DNA from: Asterias rubens
Taxonomy: Eukaryota > Echinodermata > Asteroidea > Forcipulatida > Asteriidae
Direction of reading: 5' to 3'
Assembly: GCF_902459465.1 (NCBI RefSeq)
Contig: NC_047081.1
Span: forward strand, 3,038,001-3,102,000
DNA length: 64,000 nucleotides
Numbering within the stretch: the first letter of the stretch is position 1; the number at the start of each line of letters is the position of its first letter. Position numbers and translations under genes: made by a program. The notes beneath the pieces are model-generated. The model made no database searches. It saw nothing but the letters and a program-made list of their open reading frames with translations, and was not told the DNA's origin. Of the stretch, positions 1-13,700 are shown piece after piece.

Positions 1-562
1 TTTGGACACGTGGCACAAGTGTATGGCAAAATGATCATCATGAACACGCTCAAGACAGTTTCTATGTGTTTTCAATTGGTCAATGTTCATGACGTCTACT
101 GTTTGGCCTAAAAACAAAGGGCCTACACGCATCGATAAAAGTGGTCTCACAGAGAAATCCCATGCACAACGTCGCACTAAGTGTTCTCCAGCTTCTATTT
201 CTATGACAAAAAACCAATCTATGACCCTACCTTTAATAAACACAACTGACTATATAACAATGTTTTACATCAATAGCATTCTCCATTAACAAAATAGGCA
301 CACCTGTCATGAACAAGTGGCTAAAACAAAACCCTGTCTGAAACCAAAACCTAAACAGAGAGTTACGAAACTTCACTGCCAGGCAAAAACCCTTAAAATA
401 GTCGCTTTCAAAACCAACCTAACGATATCAAAATTGAACCAATAGAACTCTCTTGAGGGAAACAAAAATGCCTCATGCAAAAAAAAATATATTAATTTAT
501 GTTTTGTACGAACAACTTGACTAAAAAGTACAAAGGATATAATACATGTAAACAGTCGACTC

Positions 563-935
563 TCGTTATAACAAGATCGCGGGGACTAGCCAAATTAGCT
601 CTTAACAAAATAGCAGCCTGGACCATCAGGAAGGCAGACCAGAAGAGGTTAGAAGCTTTCCAAATGCGCTGCCTGCGTGCAACCCTGAACATCTCCTGGC
701 AAGACAAGGTGCGAAATGAGGAGGTGTGGAGGAGAGCCGCGTCAGCTGGTGGTAACCCACCAGAGTTGATCACTTCACGCATCCACGAGATCCAATGGCC
801 ACAAAGTGAGAATGAAAAACAACTGACTCCCAAAATGCACCCTACTTGAAACAGTGACTGGAAAAATAAGGCGGGGTAGGCCTCGGAAGAGATGGGAAAA
901 TGACATCATCATGAAAAGTATCTTCTAACTGGAAC
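563..935 (+). mobile_element. Decayed LINE (non-LTR retrotransposon) 3' ORF fragment
   Basis: The translated plus strand contains RLEAFQMRCLRATLNISW followed by QDKVRNEEVWRRA, the pattern found after the reverse-transcriptase domain of many animal LINEs (LDAFxMRCLRxILGIxWxDKVxNEEV). A second block further on, RRGRPRKRWENDI at about 872-910, matches the usual GRPRKRWEDD tail but lies in another frame, and in-frame stops follow. It is therefore a dead, 5'-truncated copy. Clade (CR1, Jockey or RTE-like) cannot be decided from this much sequence. Confidence 0.7.
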
Positions 936-1739
936 ATCGAAGAGCGCGCAAGATAGGCAAGAGTGGAAAAAGAAAATTCATGGAATACACATTTTGCATT
1001 GCATTGATGCCAAAACAAAAATGAATAAAACGCTCCCTTAGCGATAAACTCCACACGCGAAATAAGATTATTTATTTCTCATAAAATATGAAATTTCAGA
1101 CATAAGTATTTCGAGGGTCGTTTTCTCTCATCATCATCATTAGACCATGTAAGTTTTATGTAAATCTGTGATCTTCGCGATTTTTGTTTCTTACCAATTC
1201 TGTAACGTACCTTTAAGAATATACTCTTTATATAAAGCAGAAACTCTTAATAACGAGGGTCGACTGCTGATTTTAATACAAAATACTCAAATGATCACAC
1301 TAATAAAAATATTCTTCAGTGAATGTTGCTATAGGTCTGCGCATGAACTATTTCCACTCTGTGTATTGAACTAAACCGACCTTACTAATTTAAAATGCTT
1401 ACCAAGGTCATTAATCTATTGACCTTTGACCTATTGACCTTTGGTCAAAGAGTTCATTAATCTATTGCCCTTTGAAGTATTTCAATACAGAATAAACATT
1501 ATTAATTTTGTACAAGGAAATGATAGTATATTTAAAAACATAAAAAGCCATCTTGATTCAATTCCGTTCAAAATGAGCACACGACGTGACACTTCATTTC
1601 ATGGTGAAAGTCCCAACTTAGGAAGTTATTATACTTCTTTTCCTAAAGCTCAACACGAACATTCCAACCCCCCCCCCCCTTCTGTAAAATTCAAATAAAC
1701 AAAATTTGTTTTACACTAGGTGTTCTTTGCTGTCACATA

Positions 1740-2230
1740 TTAAAGGAACACGTTGCCTTGGATCGGACGAGTTGGTCTATAAAAAGCGTGTGTAATCGTT
1801 TGTTATAAAATGCATGGTTGGAAAGATGTTGTAAAAGTAGAATACAATGATCCACACAAATGGGCCTCGAAATTGAGTGGTTTTCCATCTACTGTGCGAA
1901 CAAACACAGTCGACCATTTATGGGAGTCAAAATATTGACTCCCATAAATGGCCAACCGTGTTAGACAACGAAGTTAAAGGACAACTGTGCAATTTCGAGG
2001 CACATTTGTGTGAATCATTGTATTCTACTTGTATTACAACATCTGTCCAACCTATTAATTTTGGTTTTTACCCATACACCCATGTGTGTTAGCACTCAGG
2101 ACTTCCCCAGAGTCCTGTGAATTTTTTTTTTATCTATTATATCTTTCCAACCATATGCATTTTATAACAAATGGTTACTAACGCTTTTTATAGACCAACT
2201 CGACCAATCCAAGGCAACGTGTTCCTTTAA
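1740..2230. mobile_element. Family D inverted-repeat element, copy 1
   Basis: It starts TTAAAGGAACACGTTGCC and ends with the inverse, GGCAACGTGTTCCTTTAA, and the inverted similarity continues inward for well over 100 bases. The centre holds a perfect 32-bp palindrome (TTTATGGGAGTCAAAA and its complement, about 1917-1948). A second copy is at 15840-16232. No coding capacity is seen, so it is a non-autonomous fold-back element with TTAA at its ends. A SINE piece at about 2057-2131 interrupts the right arm. Confidence 0.75.
2057..2131 (-). mobile_element. SINE type S1 tail fragment inside family D copy
   Basis: The stretch TAATTTTGGTTTTTACCCAT with CACCCATGTGTGTTAGCACT and the AGTCCTGTGAA motif matches the body of the tRNA-headed SINE at 26862-27045. 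The tRNA head is absent. It interrupts the right arm of the family D element and is therefore younger than it. Confidence 0.6.
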
Positions 2231-2432
2231 CACATAAAACAAAATGCATTGAAAGTGAATATACATTGTACGTTACTATTTTGACTTGGGAATGTACAAA
2301 TACCTATATATGTGTGTTAAATTCTACATTGCAAACAACAAAACAAATCTGTGTATATAAACAAATTTAAAGTACATAATGAGTGATGTTGAAACGTTAG
2401 CATGATATGTTTCATTGGACTGAATAATGGAT

Positions 2433-2863
2433 TTAAAGCCACTGGCCCATTTTGGTAATTGTCAAAGACTAGTATTCTCACACAGTGTATTCAAGCATAT
2501 GCATAAAATATGAGAATGTTGACTCAATTGGTCTCATCAGCGCCTTAGAATTATTTTGGTACTTTTTAAATTTCTTTTGATTAATTAATTGATTGATTGA
2601 TTGATTGAAGTTGCAAGAGAATAAGGACAGAAAAACACCCTTGTTGAACAAATTGTGTGCTTTCAGATCCCAAATAAAAGGCTTCAGGCCTGAAGTCTTT
2701 TAACATTTGACTGAGAAATTACCTCTTTCTCAAAAACTACATTACTTCAGTGGGAGCTGTCTCTCACAATGTTTTACACTATCAACAGCTTTTCGTTGCT
2801 TGTTACCAAGTAAGTTTTACTGCGAACAATTATTTTGAGTAATTACCAATAGTGTCTAGTGCT
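2433..2863. mobile_element. Family A element, divergent copy 1
   Basis: It carries family A landmarks in inverse orientation: TTTTGGTAATTGTCAAAGAC at the left, ACTCAATTGGTC, ACTATCAACAGC and AATTACCAATAGTGTC at the right. The central palindrome is GGCTTCAGGCCTGAAGTC instead of the usual GAGACCTCA core, so it belongs to a subfamily shared with the copy at 8498. A run of GATT repeats lies inside. Confidence 0.65.
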
Positions 2864-2928
2864 AGAGTTGTACATGTATCTCTACCCAAATGAATCCTAA
2901 TAGAAACCTTGGGATTATTTTTGACTCA

Positions 2929-3305
2929 TTAAAGGCAGTGGACACTATTGGTAGTTACTCGAAATAATTATTAGCATAAAACCTTTATTGGTAACAAGTA
3001 ATGGGGAGAGGTTGATAATATAACAAACATTGTGAGAAACTGCTCCTCCTGAAGTAAGAAAAAGAAGTAATTTTCCACAATGTTGATTTTGAGGCCTCAG
3101 ATTTAGAATTTGAGGTCTCGAAATCAAGCATCTGAAAGCACACAACTTTTTGTTGCAAGGGTGTTTTTTCTTTCATTATTATCTCGCAACTTCGATGATC
3201 GATAGTGCTCAAATTTTCACAGGTTAGTTATTTTATGCATATGTTGAGATTACACCAACCGTGAAGACTAGTCTTGGACAATTACCAATAGTGTCCAGTG
3301 TCTTC
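2929..3305. mobile_element. Family A element, copy 2
   Basis: It has the full structure: TTAAAGGCAGTGGACACTAT at the left, the right end AATTACCAATAGTGTCCAGT, and a central fold-back of GAGGCCTCAGATTTAGAATT with TGAGGTCTCG. It is about 375 bp with no coding capacity. Confidence 0.85.
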
Positions 3306-3971
3306 GAAAAAAGTAACCTTGTACCATAAACAAGCCCCTGCTTATAAAATGGTCTTGCTAAAAAAAAGTGCAAAATTCTGACAATCATTTATCAATGCAT
3401 TCCCTGTGAACTGTTTTATTGCGTAAGTAAACTTTATGTGTAAAGTAAATGTAATTCCAATACAAAACAAGAACTCCTGGTCTTGACAAAATGGAATGAT
3501 TTCTTCCAAGATATGTTCGTGCTTTCATTAGGGTGGGATGATTCATTATTTTTGGGGGGGGGGGGGGTTTCCACAAAATTTAATCCTTAAACATCTACAA
3601 TAAAAATTACTGTAGAAAAAGTACTTTACGTGACCTGTGTTTAGTTGTTAATAATGCGATTATTTCAAAACTTAGCTGCTTCCGTGTAAGAGGTGACACT
3701 AGAAGTGGGATGGGTGTGCGGGGGACCGATGAGTCCGTGGCCCTCGTGTGGTCTAATGCCGCCATTTTGACTTCTGACGTTTGATGTCACTCACCAGGGA
3801 CGTTGAGAAGCAGAAGCCGAAAATCTAAAAAAAATTCAGAGCGTTTGAAACTTTTAGTGATCATGGTTGACGGATCTTGGAACTTCGTATAATATTAACT
3901 TAAGACTTAAGGTGTGTGGATTGGTCTTGGGATCCCCAAGAAGCCTTCTGTTTAGGAATCTCCCATGTGAA

Positions 3972-4105
3972 GCCTAGTTCATACTTCCTAAGAATGCGAA
4001 TGCCATATACAAATTTTGTAACAGTTGAACTATCCTGCAACATTTGCTTCGAAAATTGCCATGTGACGCCAAAATTCACTTCGCATAAGGTATGAACCGG
4101 GATTT
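3972..4105. mobile_element. Family G inverted-repeat element, degraded
   Basis: The left end CCTAGTTCATACTTCCTAAG and the internal AATGCGAATGCC match the family G copy at 55243-55432, and the right end GTATGAACCGGG is its inverse. The interior is mostly lost. Confidence 0.5.
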
Positions 4106-4297
4106 ACATGTACATGTAAATACAAAAGTTGTGGGTTTGAATCCCGCACGAGTAATTTGCCCATGGTTTCGTTCACAGAACTCGGGACAGTAAAAGAGTA
4201 TACAGCACTTTGTACAAGGGTTAAAAAAAACCTGTTCTTTCTGCAAAATTGAAATATTTTTATAACAAACAACGTTTTCCCGCCCATATATGCAGCC

Positions 4298-4470
4298 GTC
4301 GATTTCACCAAACTCTTCCTAACTTAGGATTAATCTTAGGACTTGGGACGGGTTCAACTCCGTATCCAAAAACGTAGGACGCATTGAACCCATCCTAAGT
4401 TAGGACGGGTTACTCGTCCTATCTCGAGATAGGATTGATCCTAGCACTTCGTGAAATTAGCTGCAGCGCT
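4298..4470. mobile_element. Family E palindromic element, copy 1
   Basis: It begins CGATTTCACCAAACTCTTCC and ends with inverse sequence CACTTCGTGAAATTAGC. Between lie repeated TTAGGAC, TTAGGATTAATC and ACTCGTCCTA motifs in both orientations. Related copies are at 15755-16310 (interrupted) and 17341-17497, with a remnant at about 56340-56430. Confidence 0.55.
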
Positions 4471-4710
4471 ACTTAAGCTCAACAACCTCCAGTAGTCCAG
4501 CATTCTCTTGAAGACGAGCAGAGTATACTGTTCGAAACGTCAAGACCAAACTGGCTCTTCTCAGAGCCAACACTCGCGCAAAAAAAAGATTTACACATGG
4601 TTGTACCCGCAAGGTTACTACTTATTTATTTATAGTTTCTTCATATTTCTTAAACCCAACTAAAGTTTCAAACATTACTAAACAAAGGATTGTTTCAAAT
4701 TTTGTCTTAC

Positions 4711-7700
4711 CTCGATAAGCAAGATCACTCCGGCAGCAATTGCAATCACAACTAGATTGGTTTGAAGCCACATTTGGAACGAGGACAAACATCCCACTGT
4801 ATTGATTTTTGACGAGATTTGACTCAGCTGTAAACAGAACATGACAACAAAACATTATTGTTATACCACGGTTACAAATTGTAAAGTTTCATTGGTCAAG
4901 TACCAATCACGTGATATAAGACAAAGACACATGTTACATGGCTCGGGGGTCGGGTAACATGAAAAGTGATGTACACCGGTGTACATCACCTTAATCGTTC
5001 CCACCGTTGGTCGATTTCAAGTGCTGTGTACGAAACACCCGCAGGTTCGAGGGCACAGTGAAGAATTGTTTATTTTTGGAACTGTTTTTTTTATATATTA
5101 TTAAACAATGCATACTCGTCGTAACAGTGTTTTAAGATGACAACAGAATTTTTGGAAGAGTAATAACAATGATACCAAGGTATAACAAAGCAATTGTAGC
5201 ACGCTGTGACTGGGGTCCATGGGTTTTGTACACCCTCGGTGGCAAATTGAAGCCTCGGCTTCGCCTCGGGTGCCGTTTTGCCCCCTCGTGTGTACAAAAC
5301 GCCATTGATCCCGTCACAGCGTGAACAGATGTAAGAGGGACTACCTGTCAATTATCTTGGTGAGACAGATTTTCAGCAATATCTCAAAAGCGTTACTACT
5401 TTTTTAAATGAAATTTTGACAGGTTAGTTTTATGGTAAGTATTACAACTATATAGGATTAAAACAAATCAGCAGGTTCCAAAAGGAGACTTTTGAGACGC
5501 TTGCAGCAGCAGACATACCAGCCCTTTTTGGGGGGCTCTGAGCGTGCGCGCGCATGCTCAGTATTGCGCGGGTAGGCCAGGGCACGCACACTACTGTGAA
5601 AAAGGACCATCATAAAGTCTTCCCGTACCAAAGGTATACAACTCCTTTAATTGAAGAAGAGTCGACTGTAACTAAGAATGGTTTGGCAAGACTTACCGAT
5701 TCTTCTGATCGTACGTTGTAGCCACACTGTGTGTTTATGACTTCACTCTGGAATCACAAAGATAATTAATACATTATTACAAAAAGAAAGACAGATGTAC
5801 ATGTACACTTGTAATGGTATTATACGGGATAATCATCATAAAACCTTTCTTGATTACGAATAATGGGAAGAGGTTGATAGTATACAAATATTGACTGCTT
5901 CGAGTGCTATGGTTAAAACTATGACTCCCGAGGTGATCCCCGATCATTCTATTTTCCCGAGGGAAAATAGAATGCTACGGGGATCACCGAGGGAGTCATA
6001 GTTTTAACCATTGCACGAGTAAAAGCAGCCAATATTTGTTTTATAACACCCCAAACATTTCTAAATACTGTACTATTAAGTTACAGACCTGAATGCTACA
6101 ATCCACGGACGAGGCGAAAACAGACTGCAAAAACTTTTACTGTGCTGCATGTAGTGTCGTGCAATCCGAAATGGTTACAGAATATTAATTTATCATCCTC
6201 GTACATGCAACGGACGTCTGGGTACTGCACGCCAAGTGATAGTCTTCGGACTAGCGCACGACAAACCGATGCACTATCACACGGCCGTCGTCTGGCAAAA
6301 CTAAGACGTGTCATGTGACGCGCTCTAAACCAATGAGCAGGCAGAATATTTGTAAGGGGTGTTATAACATAAAACATTGTGAGCAACAGCTCCCTCTGAA
6401 GTGCTGTAGTTTTTGATAAAAAAGTAATTTTCCACGAATTTGATTTTGAGACCTCAAGTTTAGAATTTGAGGTCTCGAAATCAAGCATCAGAAAGCACAC
6501 AACTTCGTGTGACAATGGTGTTTTTTCTTTCATTATTATCTCGACCGATTGAGCTCAAATTTTTACAGCTTTGTTAGTTTATGCATACGTTGAGATACAG
6601 TAACTGTGAAGACTAGTCTTTGACAGTTACCAATAGTGTCCACTGTCTTTAACCATCTCAAAAACACACTCCGATGACTTAACCACCACAAATTGAACTT
6701 CATGCTCTTAACCGCTCGGCCATGACACCCTACATGTACATTCATTGGTACCCCAGCTGCCTACGGTACTTACAGCTGGATCAATCGTACAGCAGGAGAA
6801 CGGTACTCCGCACGCCTCCAAGTTCTTGTTGTTGCCAACGTAGCTTTCGGAACAGTTGAAGTAAATGTTCATGTCCCAATCCTGGTAACTGTTCACACCA
6901 CAGCATAAAAGCTGTTGGAAAGACACAAACGGAATTTAAAGTTAGTAGATTTTTGCCTCGAAAGGTCAACAATATAATTTGGTTTTGATCCTTGCACCCA
7001 CTCAGTACTCTCCAGAGGTCTAGCGCTGAGGAATTACTTACCCCCGTTTGTAAAGCATCAACCACATCCTGGAAATCTTCATTCCCTCGGTAGTTGGTGA
7101 TCGCAATATCTGTTAGTTGGTCAGCGAATAACGACTCGAGCTGTAAACAACAACAACAACAAGAACAACAGTAAGTGTAACAATGTAAAATAATCCATGG
7201 TGAACAGTCAAGCTACATTGTAGCAGCCCGATTTGCTTGCTAACCTGTTAAGTACGCTTACGCTTTCGCAACAATTTCTGCTATACTTAGCACAAACATT
7301 TGCATACACTGTGTACCTACAAAGTTGTATTAAACGTTGGTGTGGTAATGCCCTCTCTTGATATCTTGTAGTTTATGGGGCGTACATGCACCACAGATTG
7401 CAATTTGGGAGTACATGAAATAGATAGTGTTTGACACTGAAAGAGTTAATTACTTTCTTCTCCACTTTCCCACCATAGAATGTATTTGTTGTATTTCCAA
7501 CCTCTTGTGGTTAAATCAGCCCCTTCTCCCTGTTCATGCCCTGCTTTCTCTGTGCACATCTTGCCTCTGTGTTGGAACAAAGGCAACGAAATATGGAAGT
7601 TCCAATCCAAGAAGATGCTTGTTTTTTTATTGACCTCTGAATTTTAACCTTTGACATTTAACAATCTTGCATAGGGTGTGTTCGTTTAGCTTCCCTGGGT

Positions 7701-10700
7701 CGACCCCACGGTGCTCACTCGGGTGAGCCCCTGGCAAGAGCTAATCGAACGATCACACTCGCCCTTTCGTGGTGACGGCATGCACCTCATGTCACCCCCA
7801 AGTGACCCACTCAACAAGCAGGGCACTGGGGGCTCACCCGGGTGAGCCCAGTCAAAGTTATTCGAGCGTACCGGGGCAGACCGGGTTGATCCAGGGAAGC
7901 TAAACGAACGCACCCATAATAACTTGTGAACAGAGGGGGGCTAGGCAGTGCTACAGACACCTGGAAAAGATGCTCTATAAATGCCAGTTTGATACTATTT
8001 TTATATGTATGGATTGAGACATCCCTTTAAAGTCGACCCCTGTTTGGTCACTGGGTGATGACAAGCAACTGTATAATTCAGCTTTACCATCTGTCAACTA
8101 GACCGTCAACAAATATATCACATCTGGAATAAATTAAACTTATTAACATTTATTTCTAGCAATGGAACCAAGGATGTCTCACAAGTAAACTTAATCACTG
8201 TAGCTCTGCAAGACCTGAGAAAACTGTAAACATGGGGGCTTGCCAGTGAACCCAAAACACCTTTCATGGAGTTTACCTACAAGCACAAAAAGTAGAGCTA
8301 AGCACAACAAAATTATGCTTACCAAAATCAGTTTACCAGCCAAGATTCCATCACACATATATCATATGTGTGAATGGTATCGTGTGCATCTTTACTTGGC
8401 AGAAAACGTTAAGTACTTTTTGTTGATTAAGCAGCTCTATGCAATAGGGACCTGGATTTCTTTTTCAGGACTCAGGAAAGCACTGAGTACACAGTGCTTA
8501 AAGGGAAGGTACACGTTTGGTAATTACTCAAAACAGATATTAACTTAAAAACTGACTTTGTAACAAGCATTGGAGAGGTGTTGATGGTATAAAACATTGT
8601 GGGAAACTAATCCCTCCGAAATATTGTAGTTTTTGAGAAAGAGGTAACTTCTAACTGAAATAATAAAAGACTTCAGTCTTTTATTCCTATCTGAAGAAAG
8701 CACACAAATTGTCAAAAAAGGGTGTTTTTTTCTTTCATCATTTTCTTGCAACTTCGCTGACCAATTGAGCCCAAATGTTCACCGGATTGTTATTTTATGC
8801 TTTTGATGGGATACACCGAGCGAGAACAATGATCTAAGACAATTACCAAACGTGTACAGTGCCTTTAAAGACACTGGACACCGTTGGTTATTGTCAAAGA
8901 CCAGTCTTCTCTTATTTTGAGTAATTACCAACAGCGTTCACTGCCTTTAATACACATTGGTGTAGGTTCATGTAAGGGCAAACATCAAATAATACTATTT
9001 CTCCCAGATGCAAATTTAATATCAATTAAATTATTTGTCCTTGTTCAAAAAATGCTGCCTGCTAACTACATGTTATGTTGTTTTCTGTAACCAAAATCCT
9101 AAGAATTATCCACTGGTGGTACCTAAATTACATGACGGGGCAAAACAACATTTTAAAGACCAACCCTTACAGGGTCAAGATTTGAATATAAGAAGCCAGA
9201 AATACACAACTACTTTGGACACACCGTGGACTACCGGTACTTCTTTTTCCCTTAAGCTCTGCCTCACTCCTTTCTAGAAAATTTGAAGGCTAAAGGAGGC
9301 AGGTCTAGAATTACACGCAGGTCATGGTGACCATGGCCTCTGTTGCCCCTGGTCTTGGCCTTGGTGCCCCTTCAAAAATTTCACATGACGCTAAGAATTT
9401 TCAATTGTAATGTGCCCTTTGCAAAATGAAAATAGCCTTGCCCTTTCAAAGATGAAATTCCAGGCCTGAGGAGGTCGGAAAATCAAGAAACCATGACAAT
9501 TACTCTGAGAAATCACACGCCTGTAATACAATGCTGTTTAATTATCTTTCCTTTTGAGAATCCATTTTCAATCTACCTCAATATAACTCACAAACTCGGT
9601 GACCCCCATCGACCTGAGTTGAGACAGAGCACGCTCGATCATCACTGGACCAGAATGATGTCAAAACCATATGTTTCATGCTTCAATATACTCCACGCAT
9701 TAGTCACATTGCTAGAGGACATGTCATAAAACCACAAAACTACGCACTTCAGAGTGCAAAGTACGTCAAGCTTTTTAAAGTACAATCGTCCAGAGGTTGG
9801 ACTTGATGCTTCCAGGTAAAACAAAATTGGCACTTGTTCAACAAAACAGAAATCAAATCAAATATCTGAATAGTGGAAGGGTTGCTGCTTTTTTAAAAGA
9901 ATCTTTGATTTGCAAAATGAATCATGGGTGTATTTATACTAAAGGCAGTGGACACTATTGGTAATTACTCAAAGTAACTATTAGCATAAAACCTTAATTG
10001 GTAACGAGTAATGGGGAGAGGTTGATAGTATAAAACATTGTGAGAACAACTCCCTCTGAAGTAGCGTAGTTTTAGAGAAAGAAGTAATTTTAAACGAATT
10101 TGATTTCAAGACCTCAGATTTAGAATTTGAGGTCTCGCAATCAAGCATCTGAAAGCACACAACTTTGTGCGGCACAGGGTGTTTTTTCTTTCATATTTCA
10201 TGTATTATCTCGCAACTCTCCCGACCAATCGAGCTCAAATTTTCACAGGTTTGTTATTTTATGCATATTATTGAGATTACACCAATGAGAAGACTGGTCT
10301 TTGACAATTACCAATATTGTCCAATGTCTTTAAAACCAATGGACCCTTCCCATAAAATATGCTAATTACATTCACGCATGCGTACAGACCCTGTTCGTTG
10401 GCAAACGCCATAGAGTTGTGCACTAAGCAGACGCGCAATCGCGTCTGCGTCACGCACCCATTAGCCGTGTGCAAAACAGCGCGATGTTCTCTCATTTTGC
10501 CAACCAAAACGTTAGTGCGCACGCGCTATGTGTAATTTACATATTTCATGGGAAGGGTCTAGTGCATTATTTGTAATGGTATTTGTAGTTTTTGGATTAC
10601 GCTCTAAAGATCAGCGTGGAGGCATGAACTTCATCTTTGAGCAATTTTCATTTCACAAAGGGCACTTGCATTGGAAAATCTTAAAGTCAATGGGACACTT

Positions 10701-13700
10701 TTGAAGGGAACTCCATGTGATTCCAGGCCTGAACTTTACATTAATATGATTTGAGGCATTGCATGGTGAGGTATCAATACAAATTTGGTTTGCAGTAACA
10801 CCGTGTATATTTGCCAGGAAAAGTCTACTCCGCTGTAGTAGACTATAGCAAAACAATTCTCTAAAAAACAATCTCTACCTGGCAAGTAGACACACACACA
10901 CATGGTGTTACTGCAAACCAAATATATATAATATTCCAATAAAAAATATTTTAAAAACAACAAATTTCCACCTTTACTACTTTCTAGAAAACACATCAAT
11001 CAGAATACTAAAACATCAAATGACAAATTTCCAATGAAATTTATATTTCCCGTTACAAAACAAGACATTTTAGGAGAGGATAAAAACACTTTTGAAAGGT
11101 GTACATGTACAATGTAGGTTTGGGAACATACTCCGGACTTTGCCAATTTCCCTATATCCTGTTATTTTTAATACTAGTTTCCAAAAAAGTTGGAGGGGGC
11201 CTGGGGGAGTTGAAAACTGGACCCATTTTCCTAAGGTTTTGTGAAGTCAATGAACGAAGTTGTGAAAAAAACAAAAAAACAAAAAAAACAAGGAAGTTGT
11301 CTATCGTTTAGCCACAGCAGAGTGTTTCTATAAGGATTAAATAGAAAAAAATCTTACATTTTGCATTAGACGTACACAGACTTTGTTGATTTCAAGAGGA
11401 AAGGCCTTACAATCGTTAGCTACCGTGTAGACAGGGATCACACCCAGGTCAACAATACAACCTGGAAAGTACCAGCCAGGGGATCATCTTGCTACTTCTT
11501 AGTATTTAATAAGGGAATAAAAGGGGAGTGGCGAGTTCTTAATGGGCAATTTAAAACCGGCAGGGTTGTGGCCGTGCGAAAGAGCGCAGTGACCGAGGCG
11601 CAGTGAGATCAATCACTCCTGCGAAAGAGGTTGTGGGCTCACCCGCACAAGCGTGTCCTAAAAGGGTTATAAACAGCTCTAGCTGGTCATTATCAAGTGT
11701 ACACCCCATGTGACGCGCTCTCCACCAAGAGGAAAAGCGAAACTGTCCGAGGTATTTATGAATAGATAAATCAAGGCGCGCACCGAGCGCACAGGTATTG
11801 AGCACCGCACGCCACTGCTGCGGTGTCTTCAATGCCTAGTTTGTGCACAAAAAGACACCGCATTTGGTAATTTTTCAATAGGGGGCGCTACCAATTTTGT
11901 TTCGTCGGATTGGTCTATATCAAGTAACACCCCACAAGGGAAACTGACTGGGTAATTTTTTTAGTTAGTTTGGGTCCAAGCCCAAACTTAAAACAAAACA
12001 AATATACTTATCAGGTATTTACCTCAGCTCTGTAGAAGTAGATGGCCACGCCTCCTCCAATCTCCACCAGCAGGATCAAACCAAGAAGCCCACTATACTG
12101 CAGACCAAATGAAAATATAAAAATAATTTATGTGGAATTTCTACAGAATAATGAATCAATGAAGTAATTGTTGTATTAAAAGCTTTCTAGAGCAAGCTAG
12201 TCGAAACGTTGAGACCAATTCAGAACTGACTCTGCGGCAGTACAGTTAATTACGATCCTATAAGCTAGAGTAGTAGTCCAGTCTATTTCCTATACCATCC
12301 TTTACAGACTTTGTTGATTTCAAGAGGAATCCACAAATCCCCTCTCCTGTCTATAGCTGTTTTCCCAATTCCTGTTTGTCCGTTTAACTTTAGAAATATT
12401 TTTAATATTATTGTTTTATCATGTAAACTTGTACATATATTGTTGATGTAATTTTATTGTTAACCAAATGCCATTAGTCTATGACTTTTTATTTGGTCTT
12501 GTATTTTTATATGAAAATAAACCAATATTGAATTGAATTGAATTGAATCCGCCCTGGTAATAGTTAAAAAGCGGGACAGTTCTTTTCAGAACTGAGAAGT
12601 CTCCCGAACCAGCGTTTCGCTGTGTCATGACATGTGTTTAAAATAAATCTGTAATTCTCGCTAACGAGAATTTATATTGTTTTAATGTTTTCTCAAAAAT
12701 TAAAGCATTTCGTGGGAGGTCTTTCACCATTACCTTCTGTAAACCCTGTATATTATTTGTAAATATGTGAACTTTTGTTTTGTTTTCTGTACCGAAAGTG
12801 TATAATGGCTTTAAATGGGCATGTTCAATGAAATCATTCAGTCGCCATGGCAATCATTGATAATGTAGACGAAACCCTCCACAGTTCAAATCTCCTGTGA
12901 GGTACTAAAACGTTATACTCACAATTTTGAGGAGCATGATGTTTTCCCTGAGGGCGCCGATACATCCGAAGGTAGCGAGGATGAATATGACCCCGCCGAT
13001 AACCAGGAACCACCAGACGGGGTCAACGAGAGGGGAGGAAATCAGCTGATCAAGATCACCAAGAACACCCTGGAGGAAGAAAAAGAGAAGGAAAAAAAAC
13101 CTTCCTGAATCTAGCTAGAAGAATTTATATCTCACTCGAACATGAAGGTCCATGTGTCCATGACTCAGCATAAGACATTAGCCTTATTCCATTGAGCTGC
13201 TTGAAGGCACTCGCATCGGTTTCACAAAACTCTACCTGTGTCCATGACTCAGCATAAGACATTAGCCTTATTCCATTGAGCTGCTTGAAGGCACTCGCTT
13301 CGATTTCACAAAACTCTACCTACATGTAACTTAGGACTAGTCCGAGGCAATGTGTGCACGAAAACAAAACTGAATCCATGCATTTGTAGGTACAAAGAAA
13401 CACTAGTTTGAGTGGATTAGCAAATTGCACCACAGCACCTTTTATAAAACATAACATAGTGCTCTCAGAATTAGGTCTCATAATTCAAACGTAGTCCGAC
13501 ATCTCGCAGGAAATACTGTATGTTACAGCGCCAGGAGAGTACTAGACATGTGTGCTATATAAAGCCACAATATTATTATTATTATTATTATTTATTAGGC
13601 CTATTAGGAGAAAATGTGTGAATTTGAATATTAAAGCATTTAAAAGTTTTAATGAAGTTTTTGTTGAAATTGGCTTAGGAAACCTACTATTATTATTAAT

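Larger units (their letters stand above)
1..4710. other. Last intron or 3' flank of the tetraspanin gene, repeats only
   Basis: The tetraspanin reading frame stops at a good donor site at 4711, so at least one more coding exon (end of TM4 and the C-terminal tail) is expected at lower coordinates on the minus strand. I read this stretch on the minus strand and did not find a convincing exon, so it probably lies left of the window. The stretch holds a LINE relic, one family D element, two family A elements and pieces of families E and G, listed separately. The remainder is AT-rich sequence with no recognised gene. Confidence 0.5.

Noticed and set aside
3733-3770. Hammerhead-ribozyme-like string (CCGATGAGTCCGTGG)
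   Set aside because: The core should read CTGATGA and be followed by a paired stem II and GAAA. Here the T is C, stem II does not pair and no GAAA follows.
4030-4311. Minus-strand frame considered as the missing last tetraspanin exon
   Set aside because: It has no hydrophobic continuation of TM4, no matching phase-0 acceptor and lies in family E and G sequence.
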